Below, in pieces: positions 46,436 to 58,285 of a stretch of 64,000 nucleotides of DNA (its first letter is position 1; each line of letters starts with the position of its first letter). A model generated the notes under the pieces. That model was not told the origin of the DNA and made no database searches. It saw nothing but the letters and a program-made list of their open reading frames with translations. The DNA comes from Mangrovimicrobium sp048323675. Its GTDB lineage: Bacteria; Pseudomonadota; Gammaproteobacteria; Pseudomonadales; Halieaceae. Where the stretch lies: assembly GCF_048323675.1 (NCBI RefSeq), contig NZ_JBLWFK010000002.1:124001-188000 (forward strand), given 5' to 3'. The position numbers and the translations under genes were made by a program.

Positions 46436-46572
46436 AGTTGCTCGTCTCGCCGCTCTTCATATGCATGAGCCGCGATTGTTGTTTCGCTAGGACAGTTTGC
46501 CTGATTGAATTCCGGGAAATCTCGTAAACTGTCACCGCCAGGTCCCGGTAGGTGGATTGCGGAGGGCTTCCC

Positions 46573-47319
46573 TTGATCCAGGCATATCGTAAGAACACCT
46601 CCCTGCTTGCCGTGGTCCTGCTCGTCGCAGCCTGTGCGAGCAAACAACCCGAACCCCCCGGATTACCCTACGGGACGTTCTCATCCATTTCCCTGATCAG
46701 CCAGACTGACCTCATCGACATAGTCACGCCGGAAACAAAGACCGACCGGGCCAAGGAGGGATTCGGCAAGGGGGCAACGACCGGTGGCGTCAGCGGGATG
46801 GCCGCAGGCGCGGTCTGCGGGCCTTACTGGGGACTGTGCGCGGGCGGTTTTGGCTTGATCGGCTGGCTGGGCGGTGGTGTGGCCGGCGCCATGTACGGGT
46901 TTAGCGGGGTATCGGCGGAGGATTCCGCGGCACTGGAGCAAAAACTCCACGATCTGCAGCTCAACCGGGATTTCCAGTCGATACTGGTCGCCGAAGTAAA
47001 ACGGCAGCTGCCCGATGGCATGCTCGCCCCGCCGGAGTCCGCCGAAATCCAGGCCATCCTGGTGCTCGAATCGATGGAGTTCGTGAACCGGGACCAGAAG
47101 ATCTTCCTGAGAACCCACGCCAGGCTCACCTTTACGCTGGATGATTCCACCAGTGAACCCGCCATTGGCTCAAAAGTATTCAAGGCCCGCTCCGGTGCGT
47201 CCGACCTGGACAAGTGGTTGGCCGACGATTCGAGCGAAATGCAGGCGGCGGTCAGGGAATGCCTTGATCTGATTTCCGGGCGGGTCGCCGCGGCGCTGAA
47301 CCAGCGTTGGGCGCCCTGA
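46573..47319 (+). CDS. Lipoprotein with glycine-zipper segment
   Basis: A 248-residue lipoprotein. TTG 46573 is selected by GGAGGG six bases upstream. The signal sequence ends in the lipobox LLVAAC. Residues about 66-112 form a Gly/Ala-rich zipper (GKGATTGGVSGMAAGAVCGP..., GWLGGGVAGAMYG) likely to insert in or associate with a membrane. The C-terminal half is a mixed alpha/beta domain. It is probably outer-membrane anchored; function unknown. Confidence 0.75.
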   Translation: MIQAYRKNTSLLAVVLLVAACASKQPEPPGLPYGTFSSISLISQTDLIDIVTPETKTDRAKEGFGKGATTGGVSGMAAGAVCGPYWGLCAGGFGLIGWLGGGVAGAMYGFSGVSAEDSAALEQKLHDLQLNRDFQSILVAEVKRQLPDGMLAPPESAEIQAILVLESMEFVNRDQKIFLRTHARLTFTLDDSTSEPAIGSKVFKARSGASDLDKWLADDSSEMQAAVRECLDLISGRVAAALNQRWAP

Positions 47320-47359
47320 CAATACCCCTGGCGCGAGCCCCGGGGTAGCTGGGCAAACC

Positions 47360-47572
47360 TCACGCGTGGTCCCAGTCCCGCGGCGCATGCTCGTCGCACT
47401 TGCGGCACTCCAGCAGGTGACCGAGCATTTTCCGCCTGCCCGCGGAAGCCACTACCCACGGGCGCATTACCCAGGGCGGGTTGTGCCGCACATGCTGGCA
47501 GTGGCCGCAGGCCAGTTCCGCGACCCAGTGCTGCTCCTCGTCGCGATGGTATCCCACGATCGCCTGCTGCAT
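47360..47572 (-). CDS. DUF3565-like small Cys/His protein
   Basis: A 70-residue protein beginning MQQAIVGYHRDEEQHWVAEL. ACGHCQHVRHNPPW and LECRKCDEHAP provide two CxxC pairs with His, a likely zinc site, and the 'CGHxQHVRHxPPW' pattern is the DUF3565 signature. GGGAGAG precedes the ATG. Function unknown. The much longer in-frame upstream extension is a shadow of the neighbouring secreted-protein gene. Confidence 0.82.
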   Translation of the reverse strand: MQQAIVGYHRDEEQHWVAELACGHCQHVRHNPPWVMRPWVVASAGRRKMLGHLLECRKCDEHAPRDWDHA

Positions 47573-47651
47573 GGATTGTCTCTCCCGCTGCTGCCAGTGG
47601 CGTAATCGCGCTACACTGCTAGCGCAACTGGCCAAAAATGGAGGATAGCGT

Positions 47652-48590
47652 ATGTGGCCCCGATGGACCCGCGTACTGCTGGCAGCCTGCCTTGGATTGG
47701 CAGTAATGACACCGGCTTTTGCCGCGCAGCAAGGGGAGGGGAATCCACCCGCCGGGCTGGTGGAATTGCGCGCGGTGGGAATGCAGTTCCAGGGGCCGGC
47801 TGAAATCGCCTCTGGCTGGACCACCTTTCGCTTCGTCAATGCATCGCCGATGACACACTTCGCGCTTATCGATAAACCCCCCGCGGGGGTGACCGCCGGG
47901 CAGTTTTCCACTGAACTGGCGGCCCCCTTCCAGGTGCTGATGGACGCCCTGAACGCCGGCGACGACGCCGCGGCGACGGCGGTAATGGAGACCTTCCCGT
48001 CCTGGCTCGCCGATCTGGCGCGGATGGGCGGCCCCGGCCTGCTGAGCGCGGGCCGCACCGGCGAGACCACGGTCTACCTCGCGCCGGGAGACTACATCAT
48101 CGAGTGCTACGTCAAGAAAGACGGAATTTTCCATACCACCAGCCCGGGCGACGGGCAGCTGGGCATGCTGTTGCCGCTGCATGTCAGCGAGCAGGACAAC
48201 GGCGCCGCAGAGCCTGGGTCCAACGTTACGCTGGCGGTGCGCAACAGCGGTTTCGAACTGGATGCCGGCAAGCTGGTCGCCGGCCGCAACACGATCAGGG
48301 TCGATTTCGTCGAGCAGCAGGCCCTGCCGTCGTTTGTCGGCAACGATGTGCACCTGATTCGCGTGGCCAGCGCGGTGGACACGGCGCTGGCCGATGCCTG
48401 GATGGACTGGCGCACGCAGGACGGGCTGCAGGACCCGGCCCCGGTGGAGTTCCTCGGGGGGCTGCAGGACCTGCCCGCGGGCAGCCACGGTTATTTCACT
48501 GTGGACCTGGCGCCTGGCAGGTACGCGTTTATCGCCGAGATGCCCGCACCCCTGGCGGCGGGCTTCGTGCTGCCATTCAGCGTCGAGTGA
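47652..48590 (+). CDS. Exported protein with two duplicated beta-sandwich (cupredoxin-like) halves
   Basis: A 312-residue protein with a signal peptide (LLAACLGLAVMTPAFAA). It appears internally duplicated: residues about 35-175 and 185-312 each run from a GWTTFRFVN / GRNTIRVDFV strand through a helical insert to a TVYLAPGDYIIEC / FTVDLAPGRYAFIAE strand and a closing strand. The pattern is cupredoxin-like, but no copper ligand set is evident. GGAGG precedes the ATG. Likely periplasmic; role unknown. Confidence 0.72.
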   Translation: MWPRWTRVLLAACLGLAVMTPAFAAQQGEGNPPAGLVELRAVGMQFQGPAEIASGWTTFRFVNASPMTHFALIDKPPAGVTAGQFSTELAAPFQVLMDALNAGDDAAATAVMETFPSWLADLARMGGPGLLSAGRTGETTVYLAPGDYIIECYVKKDGIFHTTSPGDGQLGMLLPLHVSEQDNGAAEPGSNVTLAVRNSGFELDAGKLVAGRNTIRVDFVEQQALPSFVGNDVHLIRVASAVDTALADAWMDWRTQDGLQDPAPVEFLGGLQDLPAGSHGYFTVDLAPGRYAFIAEMPAPLAAGFVLPFSVE

Positions 48591-48636
48591 TGGCGGAATC
48601 GGTACGGTGAACAGGAAGGCGGGAGACCGGAGTGCC

Positions 48637-49017
48637 ATGGGCGAGAACAGCTGGCTCGATGACAGTACCTACATCAGCTTTTCGACATTGAAGAGGACCG
48701 GGGAGTGGGTGGATACCCCGGTCTGGTTCGCGCCCGGCGCGGATTGTTTCTATATCTTCAGCGCGGGCGGCGCCGGCAAGGTGAAGCGCCTGCGCAACTT
48801 TTCCGCCTGCCGCGTCGCCCCCTGTACCTTCAGTGGCACACTGCTCGACGAATACCGCACGGGCAGCGCCTGGCTGATCGACGACCCCGCGGGCCAACAG
48901 TTCGCCCTGCAGGCCCTGCGGCGCAAGTATGGCCCGCAGATGTGGGCGGCGGACATCGGCGCGAAACTCAGCGGCCGTTTCTCCCGCCGCCAGTACATCG
49001 GGTTTCGACTGGACTGA
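48637..49017 (+). CDS. Pyridoxamine-5-phosphate-oxidase-like (PPOX-class) flavoprotein
   Basis: A 126-residue split-beta-barrel protein: YISFSTLKRTGEWVDTPVWFAPGADCFYIFSAGGAGKVKRLRNFSACRVAPC is the classic FMN/F420-binding core, and QYIGFRLD ends it. ATG 48637 is preferred; a GTG at 48607 would add ten residues. It may reduce small substrates using flavin or F420; the cofactor is not decidable here. Convergent with fumC. Confidence 0.85.
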   Translation: MGENSWLDDSTYISFSTLKRTGEWVDTPVWFAPGADCFYIFSAGGAGKVKRLRNFSACRVAPCTFSGTLLDEYRTGSAWLIDDPAGQQFALQALRRKYGPQMWAADIGAKLSGRFSRRQYIGFRLD

Positions 49018-49045
49018 GCGGGAGACTCCCCGCGTCGCGACCCGC

Positions 49046-50416
49046 TCAGTTCATTGAATTGGTCAGGCGGCGCGGGTCCAGCAGTTCTGCGAGTTCCTCG
49101 CGCGGCAGCCCGGTTTCCTCCTCGGCGACATCGAGCACCGGGCGCTTTTCCGCATAGGCGCGCTTGGCGATCACCGCCGCCTGTTCATAGCCGATGCGCG
49201 CATTCAGCGCGGTAACCAGTATCGGATTGGACGCGAGATTGGCCTCTATCCGTTCCCGGTTGACCTGGAATCCGCTGGTGCTGCGCGCGCTGGCGGCGCA
49301 GGCCCAGGTCAGGCCCTCGATACTGCCCAGCAGTTTTTCCGCGATCAGCGGCAGCATCACGTTGAGCTGGAAACTACCCGATTGCGCGGCGATGGTGACG
49401 CTGCTGTCGTTGCCGATAACCTCGGCGGCGACCATCAGTACGGCTTCCGGCAGCACCGGGTTGACCTTGCCGGGCATGATCGAGGAGCCCGGTTGCAGGG
49501 CTTCGAGGGTGATCTCGGCGAGACCGGAGAGGGGCCCGGAGGACATCCAGCGCAAATCGTTGTTGATCTTGGTCAGCACGACGGCCAGCGCGCGCAGGGC
49601 GGCGGACAATTCCAGGGCCACGTCCTGGCCCGCCATGCGGGAAAAGGGGCTGGGCGCCACGCTGAAGTGCAGGCCGCACAGTGTCGAGAGTTCCGCGGCG
49701 GCTGCGGTGGGGTAAAGCGCAGGGACGTTGACCCCGGTGCCCACCGCGGAACCGCCCAGGGGCAAACTGCCGAGGCGCGGCTGCAGCTCGCCCAGGCGCT
49801 GCTGGCAGTCCTGCAACTGGGCCGACCAGCCACCCAGTTCCTGGCCAAAGGTGAGCGGCATGGCATCCATCAGGTGGGTGCGGCCGGTCTTGGTGACGGT
49901 GGCGAGTTCGAGCGCCTTGCTGTCGACAGCACTTACCAGCGCCGCCAGCGCGGGTTCCAGTTGCCTGGCCAGCGCTTCCAGTGCCGCGACCTGGATGGCC
50001 GTGGGCACCACGTCGTTGCTGCTCTGGCTGCAGTTGGCGTGGTCGTTGGGGTGGATGGCGAGGCCGCTGCCGGTGCTGGCGAGGTGGGCGATCACCTCGT
50101 TCATGTTCATGTTGCTGCTGGTGCCGGAGCCGGTCTGGAACACGGATACCGGGAACTGGTCGGCGTAGTCGCCGCGGGCGACCTGCAGGGCCGCGTTTTC
50201 CAGCGCCTCGCTGACAGCTGGTTGCAGCGCGCCGCACAGCGCGTTGGCCCGGGCCGCCGCGCACTTGACCAGTGCCAGGGCGCGGATGAAACCGGCGGGC
50301 ATGCGGCGCCGGGACAGGCCGAAGTTGTCAACCGCCCGCTGGGTCTGCGCGCCGTAAAGGGCATCCGCGGGCACCAGTACCTCACCCATGCTGTCGTGTT
50401 CGCTGCGCTGTTTCAC
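49046..50416 (-). CDS. fumC: Class II fumarate hydratase
   Basis: A 456-residue fumarase C interconverting fumarate and malate. Motifs: PADALYGAQTQRAVDNF, TGSGTSSNMNMNEV, NDHANCSQSSND, TGRTHLMDAMPLTFGQE and the signature GSSIMPGKVNPV with the catalytic Ser loop. GTG 50416 is chosen: it follows an AGGAGAG site and yields the usual 'TETDSMGEV'-like N-terminus. It is divergent from acnA, pairing two TCA-cycle genes. Confidence 0.95.
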   Translation of the reverse strand: MKQRSEHDSMGEVLVPADALYGAQTQRAVDNFGLSRRRMPAGFIRALALVKCAAARANALCGALQPAVSEALENAALQVARGDYADQFPVSVFQTGSGTSSNMNMNEVIAHLASTGSGLAIHPNDHANCSQSSNDVVPTAIQVAALEALARQLEPALAALVSAVDSKALELATVTKTGRTHLMDAMPLTFGQELGGWSAQLQDCQQRLGELQPRLGSLPLGGSAVGTGVNVPALYPTAAAAELSTLCGLHFSVAPSPFSRMAGQDVALELSAALRALAVVLTKINNDLRWMSSGPLSGLAEITLEALQPGSSIMPGKVNPVLPEAVLMVAAEVIGNDSSVTIAAQSGSFQLNVMLPLIAEKLLGSIEGLTWACAASARSTSGFQVNRERIEANLASNPILVTALNARIGYEQAAVIAKRAYAEKRPVLDVAEEETGLPREELAELLDPRRLTNSMN

Positions 50417-50522
50417 ACCGCTCTCTCCTGCGCCATGCCGTTCTCCCCTGCTATAGTTAGTGCGGAATGCCCCTACAGCATAGCGCGCCCAGGCCGCGGC
50501 GGGCCAATCAGGAGGAATGGTT

Positions 50523-53246
<2,724 letters not shown>

Positions 53247-53653
53247 TTCAAAATTTTTTCACTATCGGTGGAATAAATCCCCTGGCCCACCCGTCAACCC
53301 TGTGAGTGGAGTGAAACACCACACCAGAGGTAACGGGTGAACGGCCAATTGGGTACGCATCGCAAGGCCCCAGAGCCACCACAGAATGCGTGGCCGTCAC
53401 TGCAGACCTCACTTATTCCCGCGGGCCGCCGGAGAGGATCCGGCCGGCCTGCGTGTTCAGTCTCTCAGAGCGGGGACCGCTAGCCCTCCGCCCTGGTCTC
53501 CAGGGCCTGTCGTCTACATGGGGCGACAGGCCCTGTCTCGCTTTCCCCCTCTATCCAAGCCATTCGACCGATTGCCGCCCGCTGTGGCGCCGGGTCTCGC
53601 GTAGTTGCCTGGCGGTATCAGCAGCGGGGCGCTACTCGGGCTTAACTGCGGGC
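53247..53653. other. Gene-free region after acnA with one hairpin
   Basis: No credible gene. It contains a perfect 11-bp inverted repeat AGGGCCTGTCG / CGACAGGCCCT (53502-53512 and 53524-53534) without a T-run. The A/T-rich AAAATTTTTTC just after the acnA stop lacks a stem. Confidence 0.45.
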
Positions 53654-53684
53654 AAAAAAAAGGCCGCAGCGTCAGCAAGCGGCC
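53654..53684 (-). terminator. Terminator of the sigma/anti-sigma operon
   Basis: On the minus strand GGCCGC pairs with GCGGCC around an 11-nt loop and is followed by eight Ts, 35 bp beyond the anti-sigma stop codon. Confidence 0.85.
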
Positions 53685-53718
53685 AGCAAAAATGTGCCCG
53701 TAAGGCAGGAAAGAAGAC

Positions 53719-54423
53719 TCAGTCGGCCTTCCAGTCGCCGGCGATAAGCGCGGATTCCTCGCCCGCGGACAGGGCGATGCCATCGGCGCGACGGGCGGTG
53801 TAATCGGCCACCGCGTCGACATCGAAGGAGGAGGCCGGGCGGAACATCTCGGGCCCGCCGTCGGGCAGCTCGGCGGCTACTGCGATGCGGGTTTCCCACT
53901 TGCCCTGGTCGCGGCAGGCCACGCCCCGCGAGCCCTTGCCCTGGTTGTCCAGCAGGAATTCGCGGCACCAGGCGCCGTCCACGTCACGGAAGGTGAGGAT
54001 CGGCCGGATGCGGCGATCGCCGGCCAGCGGCTGCCAGCCGGTAGCCATGGAAGGGGTGATTTCCAGTACGTCGGCCACTGTCGGGCCGCTGGGTTTGCCG
54101 GTTTGCAGCTGTACGGCGAGCAGGGCGCCGGCTGCGGCGACCAGGGATGCGGCGACCGCGTAGTGCCACTGCCGGTTTTTGCGGAAGGCCGCTGCCGGGG
54201 CCGCCGGGCGCAGCAGTGCCGCCACGTGCGCGGGTACGTCACCGCGGCCGGCAAGGCTGAGCTGGATGTTCTGGTCGAGTGCCGCCAGTTGGTTCAGCGT
54301 CGCGCGCAAAGCCGGTTCTGCCTGCAGGCGCTGGGCAATGCGGCGCGTGGACAGCTCGTCCAGTTCCCCGTCGAGGTACTGGGATAGCAGTTCAAAATCG
54401 CTGTCGTTGATCTCTGGTTTCAT
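53719..54423 (-). CDS. Anti-sigma-factor-like membrane protein
   Basis: A 234-residue protein. The N-terminal about 85 residues resemble an anti-sigma domain (SQYLDGELDELSTRRIAQRLQAEPALRATLNQL, the pattern of RseA or zinc-less anti-sigma factors), followed by one membrane helix (YAVAASLVAAAGALLAVQL, about 88-106) and a periplasmic C-terminal domain of about 120 residues. Its ATG overlaps the stop of the ECF sigma gene (ATGA), so the two are coupled. It should hold the sigma factor at the membrane until a periplasmic signal arrives. Confidence 0.85.
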   Translation of the reverse strand: MKPEINDSDFELLSQYLDGELDELSTRRIAQRLQAEPALRATLNQLAALDQNIQLSLAGRGDVPAHVAALLRPAAPAAAFRKNRQWHYAVAASLVAAAGALLAVQLQTGKPSGPTVADVLEITPSMATGWQPLAGDRRIRPILTFRDVDGAWCREFLLDNQGKGSRGVACRDQGKWETRIAVAAELPDGGPEMFRPASSFDVDAVADYTARRADGIALSAGEESALIAGDWKAD

Positions 54424-54923
54424 TGCTCTGTAGTCCCCGAATTCAGGGTTTGTAATAACTGCTTTCTTGCTCTGGCGATCCGGCTCATGATGGTGCCGGT
54501 CGGTACATTCAATATTGCCGCCGCTTCCGCGTAGGTCTTGCCGTCGATCGTGACCAGGGTCAGGGCCAGTCGCTGTTCCTCGGGCAGTTGCGCCAGCGCC
54601 GCGGAAACCGCGGCCACCTCGCGCTCGCTCTCGGCTATCGCCTCGGTGGCGAGGGAGGCTTCCGACTCGTCCACCGTTTCCGGGTAACGGGCCCGGACTT
54701 CCCGCGAGCGAAGCTCGTCAATCCAGACATTGCGGCAAACCCGGTAACTCCACTTCATCGGGTTGGCGTCACCAGGCATGCCTTTCTGGAGAATCCGTTC
54801 CACCGTCGCCTGCAGCAAATCGTCCGCATCGGCGTTGTTGCCGGTGAGCGAGTAGCAGAACCTGCGCAGGCCGCTCAACTCGGCCATCAGATTCTCGCGC
54901 TGTGAATTACTGAGCGCTGCCAT
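54420..54923 (-). CDS. ECF-family RNA polymerase sigma factor
   Basis: A 167-residue ECF sigma. Region 2 is LRRFCYSLTGNNADADDLLQATVERILQK...SYRVCRNVWIDELR, and region 4 is LPEEQRLALTLVTIDGKTYAEAAAILNVPTGTIMSRIARARKQL. AGGAAAG precedes the ATG. It is coupled to the anti-sigma gene and divergent from the subtilase with the Val/Glu repeats, which is a likely target. Confidence 0.95.
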   Translation of the reverse strand: MAALSNSQRENLMAELSGLRRFCYSLTGNNADADDLLQATVERILQKGMPGDANPMKWSYRVCRNVWIDELRSREVRARYPETVDESEASLATEAIAESEREVAAVSAALAQLPEEQRLALTLVTIDGKTYAEAAAILNVPTGTIMSRIARARKQLLQTLNSGTTEQ

Positions 54924-55045
54924 ATCTTTCCTGTTAAAATGAGGACGTCCCAGCGTCCAATTTTATTCCCTGGCTGGAATATTTATCACGCCCGGAACGT
55001 CTTATTTACAGCTGTCCAAGTCCACTAACAACGGTAGATACTACC

Positions 55046-56866
55046 ATGTTTAGTCGCAAATCATTGAAAAACAAAGAGAACATGGGCTGTAAGTGGGTAT
55101 CACCCCTCGCCGTACTGGCCTTTGCCTCCGCCCTGTCGATGACCCCGGTTGCCCCGCTGCACGCGCAGGTCCCCGGCGCGCTTACCGGTTCGAACGACCA
55201 GATCGAGGAGCAACTCGAGAACGAAGTCGAAGAGCAGGTGCAGGAGGAAGTCCAGGAAGAGGTGGCCGATGCCACGGAACAGGTGGTCGAAGAGGAAATC
55301 GACCGGCTGACCCTCGGTGTCGACCCGGCCCTGGAAGCCATTATCGAAGCCCAGCTCGAAGAAGAGGTGGCGAATAGCGTCGAAGAGGAAGTCGAGGAGT
55401 CGACCGAGGAGATCGTCGAAGAGACGGTGGACGACGCGATCGGGGACGCGGTAGAGGAACAGATCGCCAACACGGTTACCGAAGAACTCGAGGAAAACGT
55501 CGAGGAAACCGTCGAAAATTCCGTGGAGAACACCGTTGCCTCACAGGTAGAGGAAGCTGTCACCGCCGAGGTCGAGGCTTCCGTCGAGGAGAGCGTCGCC
55601 CAGAGTGTCGAGGAAAGCGTGGACGCCGGAATCGCCGACCAGGTTGAGGAAAGTGTGGCCGGTGCCGTGGAAGAGACAGTCGAGTCCCAGCTGACTGACG
55701 CTATCGCCATGGTGACCGAAAGCCGTGCCGAGGACGTTGTCGATGAGCGCCTCGACACCCAGATCGACAATATTCTCGATGACCTGGAAACCAACCTCGA
55801 GGCCGACGAGGAGCGCATCCACAGTGACCAGTGGCTGGTCATGGCAGAACCCCTGGTGTTCGAGGAACTGGCCGAACAGGGCTATCTCTTCGATACCGTC
55901 ACCGACCTTCCCGCCCTGGGCATGCGCCTGGCGGAGGTGGCCGGTCCGTCCAGCTTCGACATCACGGCGGTGCGCCGCGGGGTGCTCGACGTGGTGGGCA
56001 AGGACCGGGCAGAAGTCGACCTCAACCACATCTATACCGCAGGGGCCGAAACCGAGGTGGCGGCATCCGGCCTGACCCCGCGCGCGGCGGCGCAATTGCC
56101 GGCGGCGGTGGCATCCGAGCAGATGGCGCCGCGCATCGGTATGATTGACAGCCTGGTCGATACCAGCCATCCCGCACTTGCGCAGGCGCACATCAACAGC
56201 CGCAGTTTCGTCGCCGACGGCGCCACCATGCCGCGCTATCACGGCACCGCCATCGCCTCGATCCTGGTAGCCAATTCCAGTGATTATGTGGGCCTCGATC
56301 CCTACGCGGAAATCTATGCCGCCGCAGTGTTCCAGCAGGATGAAAAACGCGGCGAGATCGCGTCGACCGTAAGCCTGTTGCGGGCGCTCGACTGGCTGAT
56401 GGCCAGTGATGTCGACGTCATCAATATCAGCCTGGCAGGGCCGCCCAACCGCCTGCTGGAAACCGCGCTGAAGCGGGTGCATGAACGCAATATCCTGGTG
56501 CTGGCCGCTGCCGGGAATGGCGGGCCGGTGTCCTCGCCGATGTATCCGGCGGCCTACGATACCGTGGTCGCGGTGACGGCGGTGGATGAGTCGCACCGGG
56601 TATTCCGCCTGGCCAACCGCGGCACCTACCTCGACATCGCTGCCCCCGGCGTGGGCCTCCTGCACGCCAAGGCGGGCGGTGGCTACGCGGCGTCGTCGGG
56701 CACGTCCTTCGCGGTGCCTTTCGCCGCCAGTGCCGCCGCTGCGCTGCGCCGGCAGAATCCCGGCGTCGACGTCATGGGCCAGTTGTACCGCTCAGCCGAG
56801 GACCTCGGCCCGCCGGGAAGGGACGACATCTACGGCTACGGCCTGCTGCGCTTCCAGGGCTCCTGA
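55046..56866 (+). CDS. Subtilisin-like (S8) protease with a long Val/Glu repeat pro-region
   Basis: A 606-residue exported protease. The signal peptide ends APLHAQ near residue 41. Residues about 52-245 are an extremely acidic segment built of short V-E-E-x / V-E-x-x units (for instance VEEQVQEEVQEEVADATEQV), predicted as one long charged helix or coiled coil. The peptidase domain (about 355-600) has the triad Asp368 (GMIDSLVDTSHP), His399 (YHGTAIASIL) and Ser554 (SSGTSFAVP), with the oxyanion Asn in AAAGNGG. It is divergent from an ECF sigma/anti-sigma pair and convergent with an outer-membrane barrel gene, suggesting an envelope-stress or secretion unit. The acidic part may be an inhibitor pro-region or a stalk; this is inference. 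Confidence 0.88.
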   Translation: MFSRKSLKNKENMGCKWVSPLAVLAFASALSMTPVAPLHAQVPGALTGSNDQIEEQLENEVEEQVQEEVQEEVADATEQVVEEEIDRLTLGVDPALEAIIEAQLEEEVANSVEEEVEESTEEIVEETVDDAIGDAVEEQIANTVTEELEENVEETVENSVENTVASQVEEAVTAEVEASVEESVAQSVEESVDAGIADQVEESVAGAVEETVESQLTDAIAMVTESRAEDVVDERLDTQIDNILDDLETNLEADEERIHSDQWLVMAEPLVFEELAEQGYLFDTVTDLPALGMRLAEVAGPSSFDITAVRRGVLDVVGKDRAEVDLNHIYTAGAETEVAASGLTPRAAAQLPAAVASEQMAPRIGMIDSLVDTSHPALAQAHINSRSFVADGATMPRYHGTAIASILVANSSDYVGLDPYAEIYAAAVFQQDEKRGEIASTVSLLRALDWLMASDVDVINISLAGPPNRLLETALKRVHERNILVLAAAGNGGPVSSPMYPAAYDTVVAVTAVDESHRVFRLANRGTYLDIAAPGVGLLHAKAGGGYAASSGTSFAVPFAASAAAALRRQNPGVDVMGQLYRSAEDLGPPGRDDIYGYGLLRFQGS

Positions 56867-56925
56867 TCCAGCCGGGGCCCCCGCTGGGGTCCCTCCCGAT
56901 TACAGGCTCCCGGTGCCCAGCCTGC

Positions 56926-57843
56926 TTACCAACTGTAGGACACCCGTGTGCCGATGACGTACTGGTCGTAATCGGCGCTCGGGTAGTTCGAGGCGTAGTC
57001 GGCGTAGCCGCCGTAGAGTTCCAGGCTGGCGCGAGGGGTGACATCGTAGGCGAGGTCGAATTTCCAGCGCTGCCGCCGGTCCCAGCGCTCGGTCATGATG
57101 CTCGGGGTAATCGAACTGTAATTCCGGTATTCGTAGCGCCAGGCCAGTTCCAGCTTGAGGGCGCGTTCGTAAACATCCCAGCGATGGATATAACGCAGCT
57201 TGGCTTCGTTGGACGCATAGTCATACTGGTCTGCGTCGGCGTCTTCCCGCTTGTACTTGTATCCCGCATTGAAATAACTGCGCAGGCCGCGACGGAAAAA
57301 ATACACGTCGAGTTCGCCCGAGTTGCTCAGGGCATCGCGCCCGGGGTTCTGTTCGATCCGCTTGTCGGCGTAGACGTAGGCGCCGCGCAGGAACCACTTC
57401 TTGGCCAGGAAGCCCGAGACATAGGGCGACGCCCGGTAGTATTCCAGGAAGGCGTTGCCGTCGAGGCGGGCGTTGATGTAGTACAGGCTGCCGCCGGCGC
57501 TTGCCGGTCCGAGGTCCGTGGCGAAGTTGCCGCCCAGCAGGTGGGTCTGGCGATCCAGGTTGGAAAACTCGTGGTACGAGGTATCGCTGAAATTGTAGGT
57601 GAAGGACAGGTCCGTAGCGGAGCTGAACTGGTGGTCCGCCTGTAGCCTGGCGTCCAGGGTCAGCGCGTAGTCACCCTGGCTGCTGCTGGCATCCAGTTCG
57701 TCGATCGACACGTTACTGTCGTATTCCCCCCCGATGCCGACTTCCGCGGAAAATTCGGTTGCCTTGGTCGCCATTGCCGGCTGGCACAGCAGGAGCAGCG
57801 CGAGTGCACAAAGACATCCAACCGAATTGACGGGCTGATCCAT
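56926..57843 (-). CDS. Outer-membrane beta-barrel protein
   Basis: A 305-residue protein with a signal peptide (VGCLCALALLLLCQPAMA). The mature part is a series of amphipathic strands rich in Tyr and Asp (SSATDLSFTYNFSDTSYHEF..., YFNAGYKYKREDADADQY..., LELAWRYEYRNYSS) and ends in VSYSW, the aromatic C-terminal signal recognised by the Bam machinery. ATG 57843 begins the signal peptide; the longer upstream frame is rejected. No specific family recognised, though its layout resembles small surface-exposed barrels of the OmpW/DUF560 kind. Confidence 0.8.
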   Translation of the reverse strand: MDQPVNSVGCLCALALLLLCQPAMATKATEFSAEVGIGGEYDSNVSIDELDASSSQGDYALTLDARLQADHQFSSATDLSFTYNFSDTSYHEFSNLDRQTHLLGGNFATDLGPASAGGSLYYINARLDGNAFLEYYRASPYVSGFLAKKWFLRGAYVYADKRIEQNPGRDALSNSGELDVYFFRRGLRSYFNAGYKYKREDADADQYDYASNEAKLRYIHRWDVYERALKLELAWRYEYRNYSSITPSIMTERWDRRQRWKFDLAYDVTPRASLELYGGYADYASNYPSADYDQYVIGTRVSYSW

Positions 57844-58003
57844 AGGGTATTCTGGGGGTGCTTTAACATTATTGCTGTGGGCGGGTGGCATCCATGATAG
57901 CAAAGTTTCGCGACAATCGAGTCTCTTGCGAGGCGGGAGATTGCGGAAAGTGCTAGAATCGCGCGCCTTGCAGCCAGCCCTGACGAATACAGAGGAAACC
58001 GAC

Positions 58004-58273
58004 ATGGCCAAATCCGACGCGGAACTCCACCACGAGTGTGTCAACCGCATTATCGCGCTCGCCAACACCATGAAAGACGAGGGTGCCAGTACGGCCATCG
58101 TATCTGCGGCGCTGATGTCAGCGTCCGCCGTCTATGCAACCTACGTGGCCGCCGGCAATAGCGGCGCGCTGGCACCCAGCGGGGTCGACAAGGTGGTGGA
58201 TGCCTATCGCGGCCAGCTGGTGCGGGTACAGGAGAAGCGCAAGGCTGAAATCGACGCTGCGCAGTCCTCCTGA
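58004..58273 (+). CDS. Small DUF3144-like protein
   Basis: An 89-residue protein beginning MAKSDAELHHECVNRIIALAN. The central IVSAALMSASAVYATYVAAGN and later VVDAYRGQLVRVQEKRKAEI resemble the DUF3144 pattern (IxLANxx...VSAxxMYAxARFNA...). AGAGGAAA precedes the ATG. Soluble, helical, unknown role. The family assignment is tentative. Confidence 0.65.
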   Translation: MAKSDAELHHECVNRIIALANTMKDEGASTAIVSAALMSASAVYATYVAAGNSGALAPSGVDKVVDAYRGQLVRVQEKRKAEIDAAQSS

Positions 58274-58285
58274 GCGGCAGCAGCG

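Noticed and set aside
55006..55842. Ser/Thr-rich minus-strand frame that looks like a secreted repeat protein
   Set aside because: It is the antisense of the Val/Glu repeats (GAG/GTC codons read back as CTC/GAC), so the repetition is inherited.
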